64,000 nucleotides of DNA from Acidobacteriota bacterium. Its GTDB lineage: Bacteria; Acidobacteriota; Polarisedimenticolia; J045. Of this stretch, positions 44,183 through 51,296 are shown in pieces; position 1 is the stretch's first letter; each line of letters starts with the position of its first letter. The notes beneath the pieces were generated by a model. The model saw nothing but the letters and a program-made list of their open reading frames with translations. It did not search any database and was not told where the DNA came from. Position numbers and translations under genes: made by a program. The stretch covers positions 1 through 64,000 of the forward strand of contig JAUZRX010000119.1 in the NCBI GenBank assembly GCA_030949985.1, written 5' to 3'.

Positions 44183-45183
44183 CAGCCCTCCCCGAGGGCC
44201 TGGGCGGCGAAGAGGTGGCGCAGGGTGTCGAGGCCCTGGCCGCTGACAGCGGAGACGGCCACGATGGGCAGGTTCCGCCGTCGGGCCAGGGCTTCGAGGG
44301 CTTCGAGGGCCTGGGCATCGTCCATCGCGTCGATCTTGGTCGCCACCAGCAGGCGCTTGCGCCGGGCCAGTTCGGGGTTGTAGGCCTCCAGCTCCCGCTC
44401 GAGACCCTCGACGGTGGCCTCGGGGGCGCGCTCGGCGCCCGAGGAGACATCCACCAGGATCGCCAGCGCCCGGCAGCGCTCCACGTGGCGCAGGAAGCGG
44501 TCTCCCAGGCCGCGGCCCTGGTGGGCCCCCTCGATCAGCCCCGGAATGTCGGCGACGACGAAGGAGCGGTAGTCGCCGGCGTCCACCACCCCCAGGTGGG
44601 GCACCAGGGTGGTGAAGGGGTAGTCGGCGATCTCCGGCTTGGCGGCGGAGATGCGGGAGATCAGGGTACTCTTGCCCGCGTTGGGAAAGCCCACCAGGCC
44701 GATGTCGGCCATCAGCTTGAGCACCAGCCTGAGCGTGCGGACCTCGCCCGGCTCTCCGGGTTGGGCGAAGCGGGGAGTCTGCCTCACGGAGTTGGCGAAG
44801 TGGGCGTTGCCCTTGCCGCCCCTTCCACCACCGGCGGCGAGGAATCGCTGGCCGGGTTCGACGATGTCCGCCAGCAGTTGTGTGCCGTCCTCGTCGAAGA
44901 CCTGGGTTCCGGTGGGGACTTTCAGCAGCAGGTCTTCGCCGCCCCGGCCCGTGCGGCGGGACCCCTCGCCGGGGCGTCCCTTGTCGGCGCGGTATTCCTT
45001 GCGGAAGCGATAGCGCAGCAGGGTGTTCTCCGACGGGTCGCCGACGAGCCAGACCGAACCCCCCGCGCCCCCGTCACCCCCGGAGGGGCCGCCCTTGGCG
45101 ACGTACTTCTCCCGGCGGAAGGCGACGCAACCCGCCCCGCCGTCACCGCCGGCGACCGTAATCGTGACTTCGTCGAGGAACAT
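44182..45183 (-). CDS. obgE: GTPase Obg/CgtA
   Basis: A 333-aa ribosome-assembly GTPase. The glycine-rich Obg fold fills the first 155 residues (GGDGGAGCVAFRREKYVAKGG; RGGKGNAHFANSVRQTP, in parts). The G domain has GFPNAGKST (G1), DYPFTTL (G2), DIPGLIEGA (G3) and ATKIDAMD (G4). It lacks a long C-terminal tail. GGAGG precedes the ATG at 45183. Confidence 0.97.
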   Translation of the reverse strand: MFLDEVTITVAGGDGGAGCVAFRREKYVAKGGPSGGDGGAGGSVWLVGDPSENTLLRYRFRKEYRADKGRPGEGSRRTGRGGEDLLLKVPTGTQVFDEDGTQLLADIVEPGQRFLAAGGGRGGKGNAHFANSVRQTPRFAQPGEPGEVRTLRLVLKLMADIGLVGFPNAGKSTLISRISAAKPEIADYPFTTLVPHLGVVDAGDYRSFVVADIPGLIEGAHQGRGLGDRFLRHVERCRALAILVDVSSGAERAPEATVEGLERELEAYNPELARRKRLLVATKIDAMDDAQALEALEALARRRNLPIVAVSAVSGQGLDTLRHLFAAQALGEG

Positions 45184-45238
45184 GGTTTCCTCCGGCCGCA
45201 GCGCAGGCTTCGAGCCAGAGGTCCCCGGACCTCCGCCG

Positions 45239-45499
45239 TCAGTCCTGCCTGGGCTCGACGAGAACGTAGCGACCGTGACGACCGCGATCGTGGAAACGCA
45301 CGACGCCGTCGATCAGGGCGAAGAGGGTGTCGTCCTTACCCCGACCGACGCCTTCGCCGGGGCGGATCGGCGTGCCCCGCTGACGACAGAGAATGTTACC
45401 GGCCCTGACGAACTGGCCGGCGAAACGCTTGACGCCCAGGCGCTTGGATTGACTGTCACGACCGTTGCGGGAAGATCCGCCGGCTTTCTTGTGAGCCAT
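45239..45499 (-). CDS. rpmA: 50S ribosomal protein L27
   Basis: An 86-aa ribosomal protein with the invariant N terminus [32 protein letters not shown] and RQRGT. The N terminus reaches the peptidyl-transferase centre. GGAGG precedes the ATG. It lies ten bases after rplU. Confidence 0.98.
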   Translation of the reverse strand: MAHKKAGGSSRNGRDSQSKRLGVKRFAGQFVRAGNILCRQRGTPIRPGEGVGRGKDDTLFALIDGVVRFHDRGRHGRYVLVEPRQD

Positions 45500-45509
45500 G
45501 GGGCCTCCT

Positions 45510-45836
45510 TCAGCTTCCGGCTTCGATCGATTCGATCTTGACCAGGGTGTACCACTGGCGATGACCACGCCGGCGGCGATACATCTTGCGGCGCTTGCGC
45601 TTGAAGACCAGTACCTTGCGGTCGCGCTTGTCGCCGAGGACGCGGGCCTTGACCACGGCGCCGTCCACGTGGGGCGCGCCAAGACGCACCTCCTCGCCGG
45701 TGGCGACCAGCAGGACCCGTTCGAGACTCACTTCTTCGCCGACGCCGGCAGACAGGCGGTCGACCCGGACGGTTTCACCGGGCGACACGCGGAGTTGGCG
45801 GCCGCCGGCGGCGATGACCGCGTAAGACGCGCTCAT
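45510..45836 (-). CDS. rplU: 50S ribosomal protein L21
   Basis: A 108-aa ribosomal protein ([40 protein letters not shown], in parts). The start at 45836 has GGAGG ten bases upstream and matches the family N terminus; a start at 45863 would add nine residues. It is the first gene of the rplU-rpmA-obgE cluster. Confidence 0.96.
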   Translation of the reverse strand: MSASYAVIAAGGRQLRVSPGETVRVDRLSAGVGEEVSLERVLLVATGEEVRLGAPHVDGAVVKARVLGDKRDRKVLVFKRKRRKMYRRRRGHRQWYTLVKIESIEAGS

Positions 45837-45875
45837 GATGATGTTTCCTCCAGCAGTGGGCACAACGAAGCAGGG

Positions 45876-45904
45876 ATTCTAGGGGCACTTGGGTGGGACG
45901 TCAA
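45876..45904 (-). promoter_or_regulatory. Promoter of rplU-rpmA-obgE operon
   Basis: On the minus strand: TTGACG (45904-45899), a 17-base spacer and TAGAAT (45881-45876). Both boxes are close to the sigma70 consensus. The start of transcription would be near 45869, about 33 bases before the rplU ATG. Confidence 0.7.
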
Positions 45905-47140
45905 ATGGGATATCTGGGGGCGGGGATGAGAGCGATCAGCGAAAAATAGACGAATTTGCGCGGCGGGGGGAGCTTGACAGTTGGCTTCCGGACGCGGGAG
46001 AACGAGCGCGGAAAAATACTGCAGGCACGAGTCATGATCGGAGGCATGGCGCTACCCGGCCTCTACCTCGCTATCAGAACTGGGCGGGTCCCTGCCGCCG
46101 CCCGGAATCGGCACTCCGCACTGCGGAGCGGAGACTGTCCTTCCCGGTGGAGGCGATCAGAAGGAGAACGTGTCCGGATGTGTCCGCCACACCCGCCCGC
46201 ATGCGGACGCTTCCGGCACCGAAGCCGGCGCTCGGCCGTCGACCTGATCCGGCCCCGCTCTTGCTTGTTCCGGGAGCATGGAATGGCCCGAAAACCCTGG
46301 ATACCACGCGAGCCCACTCAGCTTGCCGCTTTCGCATGGCCGGGGAGGGGGGCCTCGGAGCGGTCCGCGGCCGTCATTCCCGCTGACGGCCACGCTGTGC
46401 GTTGAACCCTTTCGCTGGCGCGCTTGCTCCTCCCGTTGTCACGTGGAGTCGGCTCCGTGGAGTCGTCGCGTCAGGTGCAAGCGCGGTATGGGAGCAGCAC
46501 GTGCAGGCAGAGTTCAACGAGGAACTCGAGTGGGGCGGAAGCTCTGCTCCTGGCTCCAGTGCGCGGTCGGGGCGCCTTTCGGAGTGGACGGGGGGGCTGC
46601 TCTCGAACTCCGGGAGGTCTCCGGGCGTGTGAACGAGCGCGATTCCGGTCGCCTTGGAGTCCCGCCGGGCCGCCGCCCGGCTCACGTCATCCGCAGTGCC
46701 GCGCCGAGGATGCCGGGTTCGCTCCGCCGCTCGGGCGGCAGGGTTTCGTGGCCCGGCGATGGCAGCCGGCGATCAGGGCCCCGCGCGGGCGCGGCAACCG
46801 CTCGAGGGCTCCGGCGACGCGGAGGACCTCGAGGATTTCGCGCTTCGGGAGTTCGATGTGAGCATCGGCGTGGGCGGGGACGAAGGAAAAGCCGAGTTCG
46901 AGAAGGATCTTGCGGATGACGGAGACGAGCACTGATGCTCGTAAGTGATTGTAAACACACCGGGTCAAGATATCCATGCCGTGCTCGACCGCGCCTGAAC
47001 CCCGCCCCGACCTGCTCCGGTGGCCGAGTCGGCGGCTACGACCGCTTGGTCGTTGCTGTGCCCTGGCTGACGCACGTTGATGCGAGTGGTTTTGAGCCGC
47101 TTGCGTATACCGTCAAACCCGGGTTGTGATGGCAGGGTAT
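45905..47140. other. 1.2-kb stretch without a supported gene
   Basis: Open frames on both strands lack ribosome sites and recognisable domains, and several are mutual shadows. A 96-aa minus-strand frame (46687-46977, starting MDILTRCVYNHLRASV) looks protein-like for about 50 residues and then becomes low-complexity; it may be a gene remnant. An inverted repeat ACGAGCA-N4-TGCTCGT lies at 46925-46942. I see no RNA gene, insertion-sequence ends or array here. Confidence 0.5.
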
Positions 47141-47144
47141 AACC

Positions 47145-47173
47145 TTGACGTCAGGCTCTGTTAGTCGTATCTG
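47145..47173 (+). promoter_or_regulatory. Candidate promoter upstream of Hcp-like gene
   Basis: TTGACG, a 17-base spacer and TATCTG, about 78 bases before the ATG at 47251. The -35 and spacing match the rplU promoter; the -10 is weaker. A TATAAC box also occurs at 47138. Confidence 0.35.
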
Positions 47174-47180
47174 TTTGGCC

Positions 47181-47206
47181 TTCGAACATACCGTTCGAAC
47201 ATGCCG
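47181..47206. repeat. 13-bp tandem direct repeat in 5' leader
   Basis: TTCGAACATACCG is followed at once by TTCGAACATGCCG, with one mismatch. Each unit holds the palindrome TTCGAA. A short hairpin (CGAGC/GCTCG, 47205-47220) follows. The place, between promoter and start codon, suits a repressor site. Confidence 0.45.
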
Positions 47207-47250
47207 AGCGAGAAAGCTCGCGCAGCCGGGAGAAGACGGGAGAAGAACTG

Positions 47251-47745
47251 ATGAAGACCATACTTCGGAGGGCGGCGATTGCCCTGATCGGGTTGCTCGT
47301 GGTGAGCCCCGCCTCGGCGGTCGAGAGTTGCGTGAGGTTCGCATCGGGAGTCCAACCCTCTCCCCAGCTACCGGATTACTGCAAGGACGGCTCTTTCCTG
47401 GCACTCGACGTTCATCACCTGCTCCGCAGGACCGGGTCTGGTGGCCAGGGCCGCATTCTCGAGGACATCGTACTCCGAAAGCGCCTCGACGCTTCGTCGC
47501 CGGGGCTCTGGAGCCTGCTCGACAATCAGAGCAGCCAAGAGGTCACCATCAGTTTCTATCAGACCAACGGCGCCGCGACCGAATTCCGCGCCAGGCTGAT
47601 CCTCTCGGGCGCCCGAGTCGTCGCCATCGAACCCGCCACGCCGCGGGAATCCGAATTTATCAAAGACCTCGAACGCATCCGCCTGCAATACGACGTCGTC
47701 ACCCTTGAATACAAGGATGGCTCGAGTTCCGCGATCAGCAGGTAG
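47251..47745 (+). CDS. Exported Hcp-like protein 1
   Basis: A 164-aa protein with a Sec signal (MKTILRRAAIALIGLLVVSP, cleavage near ASA). The mature part follows the Hcp1 (type VI tube) beta-barrel pattern: a small-residue turn, ILEDIVLRKRLDASSPGLW, VTISFYQ, FRARLILSGARVVAIEP and LERIRLQYDVVTLEY. C27 and C44, both near the mature N terminus, could form a disulfide and are matched in the next gene. GGAG precedes the ATG. The Hcp relation is by pattern only; no type VI gene is near. Confidence 0.7.
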   Translation: MKTILRRAAIALIGLLVVSPASAVESCVRFASGVQPSPQLPDYCKDGSFLALDVHHLLRRTGSGGQGRILEDIVLRKRLDASSPGLWSLLDNQSSQEVTISFYQTNGAATEFRARLILSGARVVAIEPATPRESEFIKDLERIRLQYDVVTLEYKDGSSSAISR

Positions 47746-47768
47746 GCGAGGGGAATGAGGACTCTGTG

Positions 47769-48296
47769 ATGAAAAAGTGGATACTGGCTCTGGCGGTTTG
47801 CGGTGCTGTGTGCAGCTTCGCTCTCGGTGCTTACGACAGTTGCGTGCTGGTCGATGACGGCTCGGGCACCGACTGGGTCTCGGACTATCCGGCCCCTCAC
47901 TGTCGCCGGAGTATCGATGAGATCACTGGCCTGGAGTTCCATCATCTCATGCGATCTGCCACGCGAGGGACCGAGCACGAGAACGTGATCTTTCTCAAAG
48001 AACTGGAGGCGACATCGACCCGCTTCTGGGACGCCTACAACAGCTTTCAGATCTTGCCGCGAGTGACGTTCTCGTTCTTTGATCCTGATCCCAGCGGCCG
48101 GCTGGTATTGCACCATCAGGTGATTCTCGAGAGGGTTCGGGTGCTGGCCATCGAGCTGATCGACATCGAGCCCACCGACGGCGGCGGCCCACGCCAGCCG
48201 CCGCGGGAGCGCATCCGCCTCGAGTACGGCACCATCACCATCGACGTCGACGGCCAGAGCAGAACCTTGACCAATCCCTCCGGCCCGCAGGTCTAG
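47769..48296 (+). CDS. Exported Hcp-like protein 2
   Basis: A 175-aa paralogue of the preceding gene. It has a signal peptide (MKKWILALAVCGAVCSFALG) and then the same order of elements: YDSC (C25), APHC (C45), LEFHHLMRS, VIFLKELEATSTRFWDAY, VTFSFF, VILERVRVLAIEL and RERIRLEYGTITIDV. A Gly/Pro insert (about 137-145) replaces a shorter loop in protein 1. The ATG at 47769 has AGGA seven bases upstream; GTG 47766 is an alternative. It starts 23 bases after protein 1, so they are co-transcribed. Confidence 0.7.
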   Translation: MKKWILALAVCGAVCSFALGAYDSCVLVDDGSGTDWVSDYPAPHCRRSIDEITGLEFHHLMRSATRGTEHENVIFLKELEATSTRFWDAYNSFQILPRVTFSFFDPDPSGRLVLHHQVILERVRVLAIELIDIEPTDGGGPRQPPRERIRLEYGTITIDVDGQSRTLTNPSGPQV

Positions 48297-48301
48297 CGAC
48301 C

Positions 48302-49099
48302 GTGACCAGCCTGGCGCGAGAGTGGGGCGGTATGCTGGCGATGGTGGGAGTGCTCATCGCCACGATGGCGGGTGTACGCGCCGCCGAATACCAACTGGAC
48401 TTCGATTACCCCAACCAGGGCGACGACTGGTACGGTCGCGTCCAGGGTGCTGACTTCTCCCGTGACTACCTGGGCACCGAAGCAACGGTCGACACGTTCT
48501 CCGATGGAGACGACTATGGCCGGGGTTACGATCCAGCATTTGCCAGCATGGCCCAGAACGTGGAGCTACTGCGCATGCAGCGCCAGCAATTCGGCTATCG
48601 CTTCTATTTCGAGCCCACCGCCGAGTGCCTGGCCGCTGCGGACTGCGACGACGGCCTGCCCTGCAATGGGACGGAGTCTTGCGGCGATTTCCAGTGCGCC
48701 GCTGGAGCACCGCCGAGCTGCGATGATGGCGACGTGTGCACCGACGATTCGTGCATCGATCCCACCGGTTGCTCCAATACCCTGGTTCCCCCCCCGCTGG
48801 AAGTCCCTCAACTCGACCTGAGCCTCGAGAGTTCCGGCAGCACCGTCGCGCGCCTGGCGTGGATGGCTCCCTCCGGGGATGTGGAGCACTACAACGTCTA
48901 CCGCGGGGAGCAGGTCGCGCTGGGCGATCTGAGCTGTTACGAGAGCGGCATCATGGCCACCGAGTTGCTCGACGACGGCGCCCTGCCGGCATCCGGTCTT
49001 TTCGTGCAGCTCGTCTCGTCGTTCAACTGCACCCAGGAGTCGACCCTCGGCAGCGACTCGGCGGGCAACGAGAGGAACAATTCGGCGCCTTGCCCCTGA
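48302..49099 (+). CDS. Exported Cys-rich protein
   Basis: A 265-aa secreted protein starting five bases after the second Hcp-like gene. The signal is GGMLAMVGVLIATMAGVRAA; GTG 48302 and ATG 48332 are both possible starts. The middle has ten closely spaced Cys in Asp/Gly-rich repeats (ADCDDGLPCNGTESCGD; CDDGDVCTDDSCIDPTGC), the pattern of calcium- or disulfide-rich surface modules common in myxobacterial and acidobacterial exoproteins. The C terminus is an FN3-like strand set (ARLAWMAPSGDVEHYNVYRG) ending in the recurrent STLGSDSAGNER motif. It may be a surface partner of the Hcp-like pair. Confidence 0.75.
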   Translation: MTSLAREWGGMLAMVGVLIATMAGVRAAEYQLDFDYPNQGDDWYGRVQGADFSRDYLGTEATVDTFSDGDDYGRGYDPAFASMAQNVELLRMQRQQFGYRFYFEPTAECLAAADCDDGLPCNGTESCGDFQCAAGAPPSCDDGDVCTDDSCIDPTGCSNTLVPPPLEVPQLDLSLESSGSTVARLAWMAPSGDVEHYNVYRGEQVALGDLSCYESGIMATELLDDGALPASGLFVQLVSSFNCTQESTLGSDSAGNERNNSAPCP

Positions 49100-49133
49100 G
49101 CCGGCCTGCGGGTGCGTGTGCTCCCGTTGACTC

Positions 49134-49150
49134 CGACTCGATACGAGTCG
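49134..49150 (+). terminator. Perfect 7-bp hairpin after exported cluster
   Basis: CGACTCG-ATA-CGAGTCG lies 35 bases after the Cys-rich gene. There is no U-tract, so it may act as an mRNA-stabilising or weak termination structure. Confidence 0.3.
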
Positions 49151-49360
49151 AGTGTCCAAGAGCGCGGGTCGGCTCGAAGCGGGGCGAGCGAACCGACGCG
49201 CAGGACGCGTCGCGCGCGGCTCTGCTGATGCCGCTTGACCCTCGTCGCCGAGTGACTCCGGCGGCTGCTCGAAACCCGCGCGCTCCGGATTCGAGAGAAA
49301 CCGACTCACCCGTCGAATGAGTCCGCGATGCGGGCGATCCGGTCGGGGAGCGCCGGCGCG

Positions 49361-49543
49361 GCGAGGCCAGGGGGGCGAGAGCGGTAGTCTCGTCGAGCGG
49401 GTCGCCGGGCCGGCGCTGCTCGACCCGGGCGCGGAATCGCTCGAGGAAGGCCTCGGCAACGGCCTCGACCAGGATGAAGCTTGGCCGCGATGCGACGCTG
49501 TCCCGCGCCGAGAAAGCGCGAGATCACTTCCTGCTCGGCGGCC
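49361..49543 (-). pseudogene. Frameshifted fragment of aldehyde dehydrogenase gene
   Basis: This 183-base piece aligns along its whole length with 51743-51927, inside the intact semialdehyde dehydrogenase gene 2 kb away on the same strand. The fragment reads EVISRFLGAGQRRIAAK where the gene reads GVTSRFLNAGQSCIAAK, so the catalytic cysteine is lost. A two-base deletion just after this point shifts the frame, and the next part, ERFRARVEQRRPGDPLDETT, is found in another frame. Neither end of the gene is present. It is a decayed partial duplicate, not a functional enzyme. Confidence 0.85.
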
Positions 49544-49751
49544 CTCGTGGGGCGACGGCGAGGGGCCGATTCCCGACCCGCGGAACGACCGGAACCTGTC
49601 GAGCCTTGATCCTGAGATCGTTCGTTTTGCCCCGGTTGGTGCCCATTGAGAATGTCGTGCGCGCTCTGTCCCTCCCCCCCCCCCCACCGCTGGAAGCGCG
49701 GAGCTTTTACCTTGACCCTCGGGTGACCCTCGGGGCATAGCGCCGTACCTG

Positions 49752-49859
49752 ATGGCGGAGATGCTGATTGCGACTCAGATTCTGGTTACGGGCCTGGCCG
49801 CCGCCGGTTGGTGGTGGTGGACCCGCCGCGCCACGGAGGTGACTCCGGAAGGAATCTGA
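49752..49859 (+). CDS. Possible 35-aa membrane microprotein
   Basis: A short frame beginning MAEMLIATQILVTGLAAAGW, followed by a Trp cluster, a basic WTRR junction and the tail ATEVTPEGI. It would form a single membrane helix with positive-inside topology. No good ribosome site is seen. The support is its composition and a strong terminator 30 bases downstream on the same strand, with no other gene for that terminator to serve. Confidence 0.4.
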   Translation: MAEMLIATQILVTGLAAAGWWWWTRRATEVTPEGI

Positions 49860-49888
49860 TCGCCGCACATCCGCCGATTCCGGCCGCG

Positions 49889-49912
49889 CCCACCTCCAGC
49901 GAGGTGGGTTTT
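49889..49912 (+). terminator. Strong intrinsic terminator
   Basis: CCCACCTC (49889-49896), loop CAGC, GAGGTGGG (49901-49908), then TTTT. It is an 8-bp perfect stem, serving a plus-strand transcript. Confidence 0.75.
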
Positions 49913-49994
49913 CGTGTGTAGGGGCGTCTCGCCCCGCCGCCCCGGACCGGAAGAGACGACCGTCGCCGCCCGGTGGTATGGGTTCTCCTGGGCC

Positions 49995-50507
49995 TTAGTC
50001 GTGGTCCTCGTGGTCTCCCCTGTAGGCGGGGGCTGGAGAGCCCTCGCCGGGAGAGGTGTAGGCGCTCGCGGCGCCGTGTTCGTAGACAAGGCTGCCGCCC
50101 GCCTCGCCGGTTCGATAGCCCAGCCCGAAGACGACGAGGGTTCCGATCGTCGCCGCCACCGCGAGCGCCAGCGATGCTCCCTCTCTCCTGAGGATGGCCG
50201 CGCCGACGAAGAGGAGGAGGACCGCGGCGCTCGTCCATACGAACGCCTCCGCCGCCTCCTCGTGGGCCTCGAGGACCGACTCACCGACGATGGGCTCGAC
50301 CTTCCCTTCTTCTGCCTCGCCCGTCCTCATGGCGACGAACCCGCTGAGGACGAGCATGGTTTGCAAGGCGACCGCTACCAGCCAGGCCCTCTTCGGGAGG
50401 AAGCTCCTCCACCAGGCGAGCGCCAGAGAAGCCGCGATCAGCGGCATGAGAACGCCCAGGGCGATGGGCAGATGGACGACCTTCGGGTGAAAGATGAGGC
50501 TCTCCAT
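49995..50507 (-). CDS. DUF2231 membrane protein
   Basis: A 170-aa protein with four membrane helices and the DUF2231 opening (FHPKVVHLPIALGVLMPLIA). The loop between helices 2 and 3 is acidic (GEAEEGKVEP) and includes His in EAHEEAAEAF, where some relatives may bind heme or metal; this is not established. The tail is Ser/Gly/His-rich (ending in HEDHD). GGAG lies six bases before the ATG at 50507. It stands alone in the accessory region. Confidence 0.8.
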   Translation of the reverse strand: MESLIFHPKVVHLPIALGVLMPLIAASLALAWWRSFLPKRAWLVAVALQTMLVLSGFVAMRTGEAEEGKVEPIVGESVLEAHEEAAEAFVWTSAAVLLLFVGAAILRREGASLALAVAATIGTLVVFGLGYRTGEAGGSLVYEHGAASAYTSPGEGSPAPAYRGDHEDHD

Positions 50508-50600
50508 GGCATGCTCCGTGAAAGGTGGGAGTCGTTGGTCCGATGCTAGCGCATTGTGCCCACAGTTGGGGTGAGAGGCCACCCTCCTTTTGCGAACTCC

Positions 50601-50897
50601 ATGGAAAACATAGGGTTACGAGGTCGAAACGACACGGATGGGAGACGGGGCCCCCTCTGGCTGGCGCTCCTCTTCGCGGTCCTCGCAGGGGTCGATCTGT
50701 TCTCGGACATACGTGAGGGTACAAACCTTCGGCACGTGATCATCGAGGGGTTCATCGCTTTGACCGGTCTCGCAGCCCTGTCTGCCGAAGGGCTGTCGCC
50801 GTGGCGCGGTGTTTTGTCGAGCATCGCGCGCCCCGTGGCGGTGCGGGAGGAGAGAAGGTGGTCCCCGGAAAGGTCGTCGAGAAGGTGGATGAGCTGA
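50601..50897 (+). pseudogene. Truncated membrane-sensor-like protein
   Basis: The 98-aa frame has two membrane helices (LWLALLFAVLAGVDLFSDI and VIIEGFIALTGLAALS) separated by a REGTNLRH loop. The VD-x-x-SD-x-x-EG-x-x-x-RHVxxE pattern is typical of the N-terminal membrane part of certain signalling proteins with a C-terminal HTH or kinase domain. Here the frame changes to Arg/Ser-rich sequence and stops soon after the second helix, and no effector domain follows in any frame. It is probably a gene that lost its 3' part, but a genuine small membrane protein is possible. Confidence 0.45.
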
Positions 50898-51296
50898 TCT
50901 GCTGTGGATCCCGGCCACTCCACCTCACGGACCCACGAGGTGGCGCTGGATATCTAGCGCTGCTCCGCAGCTTCCTGTCAGCGGCGCAGCGTCCTCCCGG
51001 ACGTGATCCGGCCGTCTCGGCCGGCAACAGCCCGGCTCCACTCCCAGGCGACCTCGACCCCCTCTCTGGCGACATGCGCGACCGCCTCTACAACGGAGGT
51101 TATGGTGGCTTTTCCCCGCCATGCCTCCGCGGGCCAAAGGGACTGGGTCGACGAATTGCAGGAAATCACCCGGCAAATGGGAAGATCGGCGAACCGGCTC
51201 CTGTTTCTCTCGGCCGGCGATCTACGCATCCGGACTTTCTTCGAGCCCTCGCCGTGAGCGAGCCCTTTCGCCTGGGTGATGGCGGGCCCTCGGCGC
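50898..51296. other. Stretch without a supported gene
   Basis: About 400 bases between the truncated sensor gene and the aldehyde dehydrogenase stop. Frames on both strands are short or low-complexity. No terminator, repeat or RNA gene is evident. Confidence 0.5.

Noticed and set aside
46687-46977. A 96-aa minus-strand frame (MDILTRCVYNHLRASV start)
   Set aside because: Looks protein-like for about 50 residues, then degenerates; no ribosome site and no family recognised, so not called a gene.
47251-48296. Part of a type VI secretion locus
   Set aside because: Despite Hcp-like strand patterns, both proteins have Sec signals and no TssB, TssC, VgrG, ClpV or baseplate gene is present.
49356-49550. 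A functional second aldehyde dehydrogenase
   Set aside because: Only about 180 bases remain, the catalytic Cys is replaced and a 2-base deletion breaks the frame.
49674-49685. Run of 12 C residues, a possible phase-variation tract
   Set aside because: It lies outside any supported gene or promoter and may be a sequencing or assembly length error.
45905-51296. Integrated phage or insertion sequence
   Set aside because: No integrase, transposase, terminal inverted repeats or target-site duplication could be found by eye.
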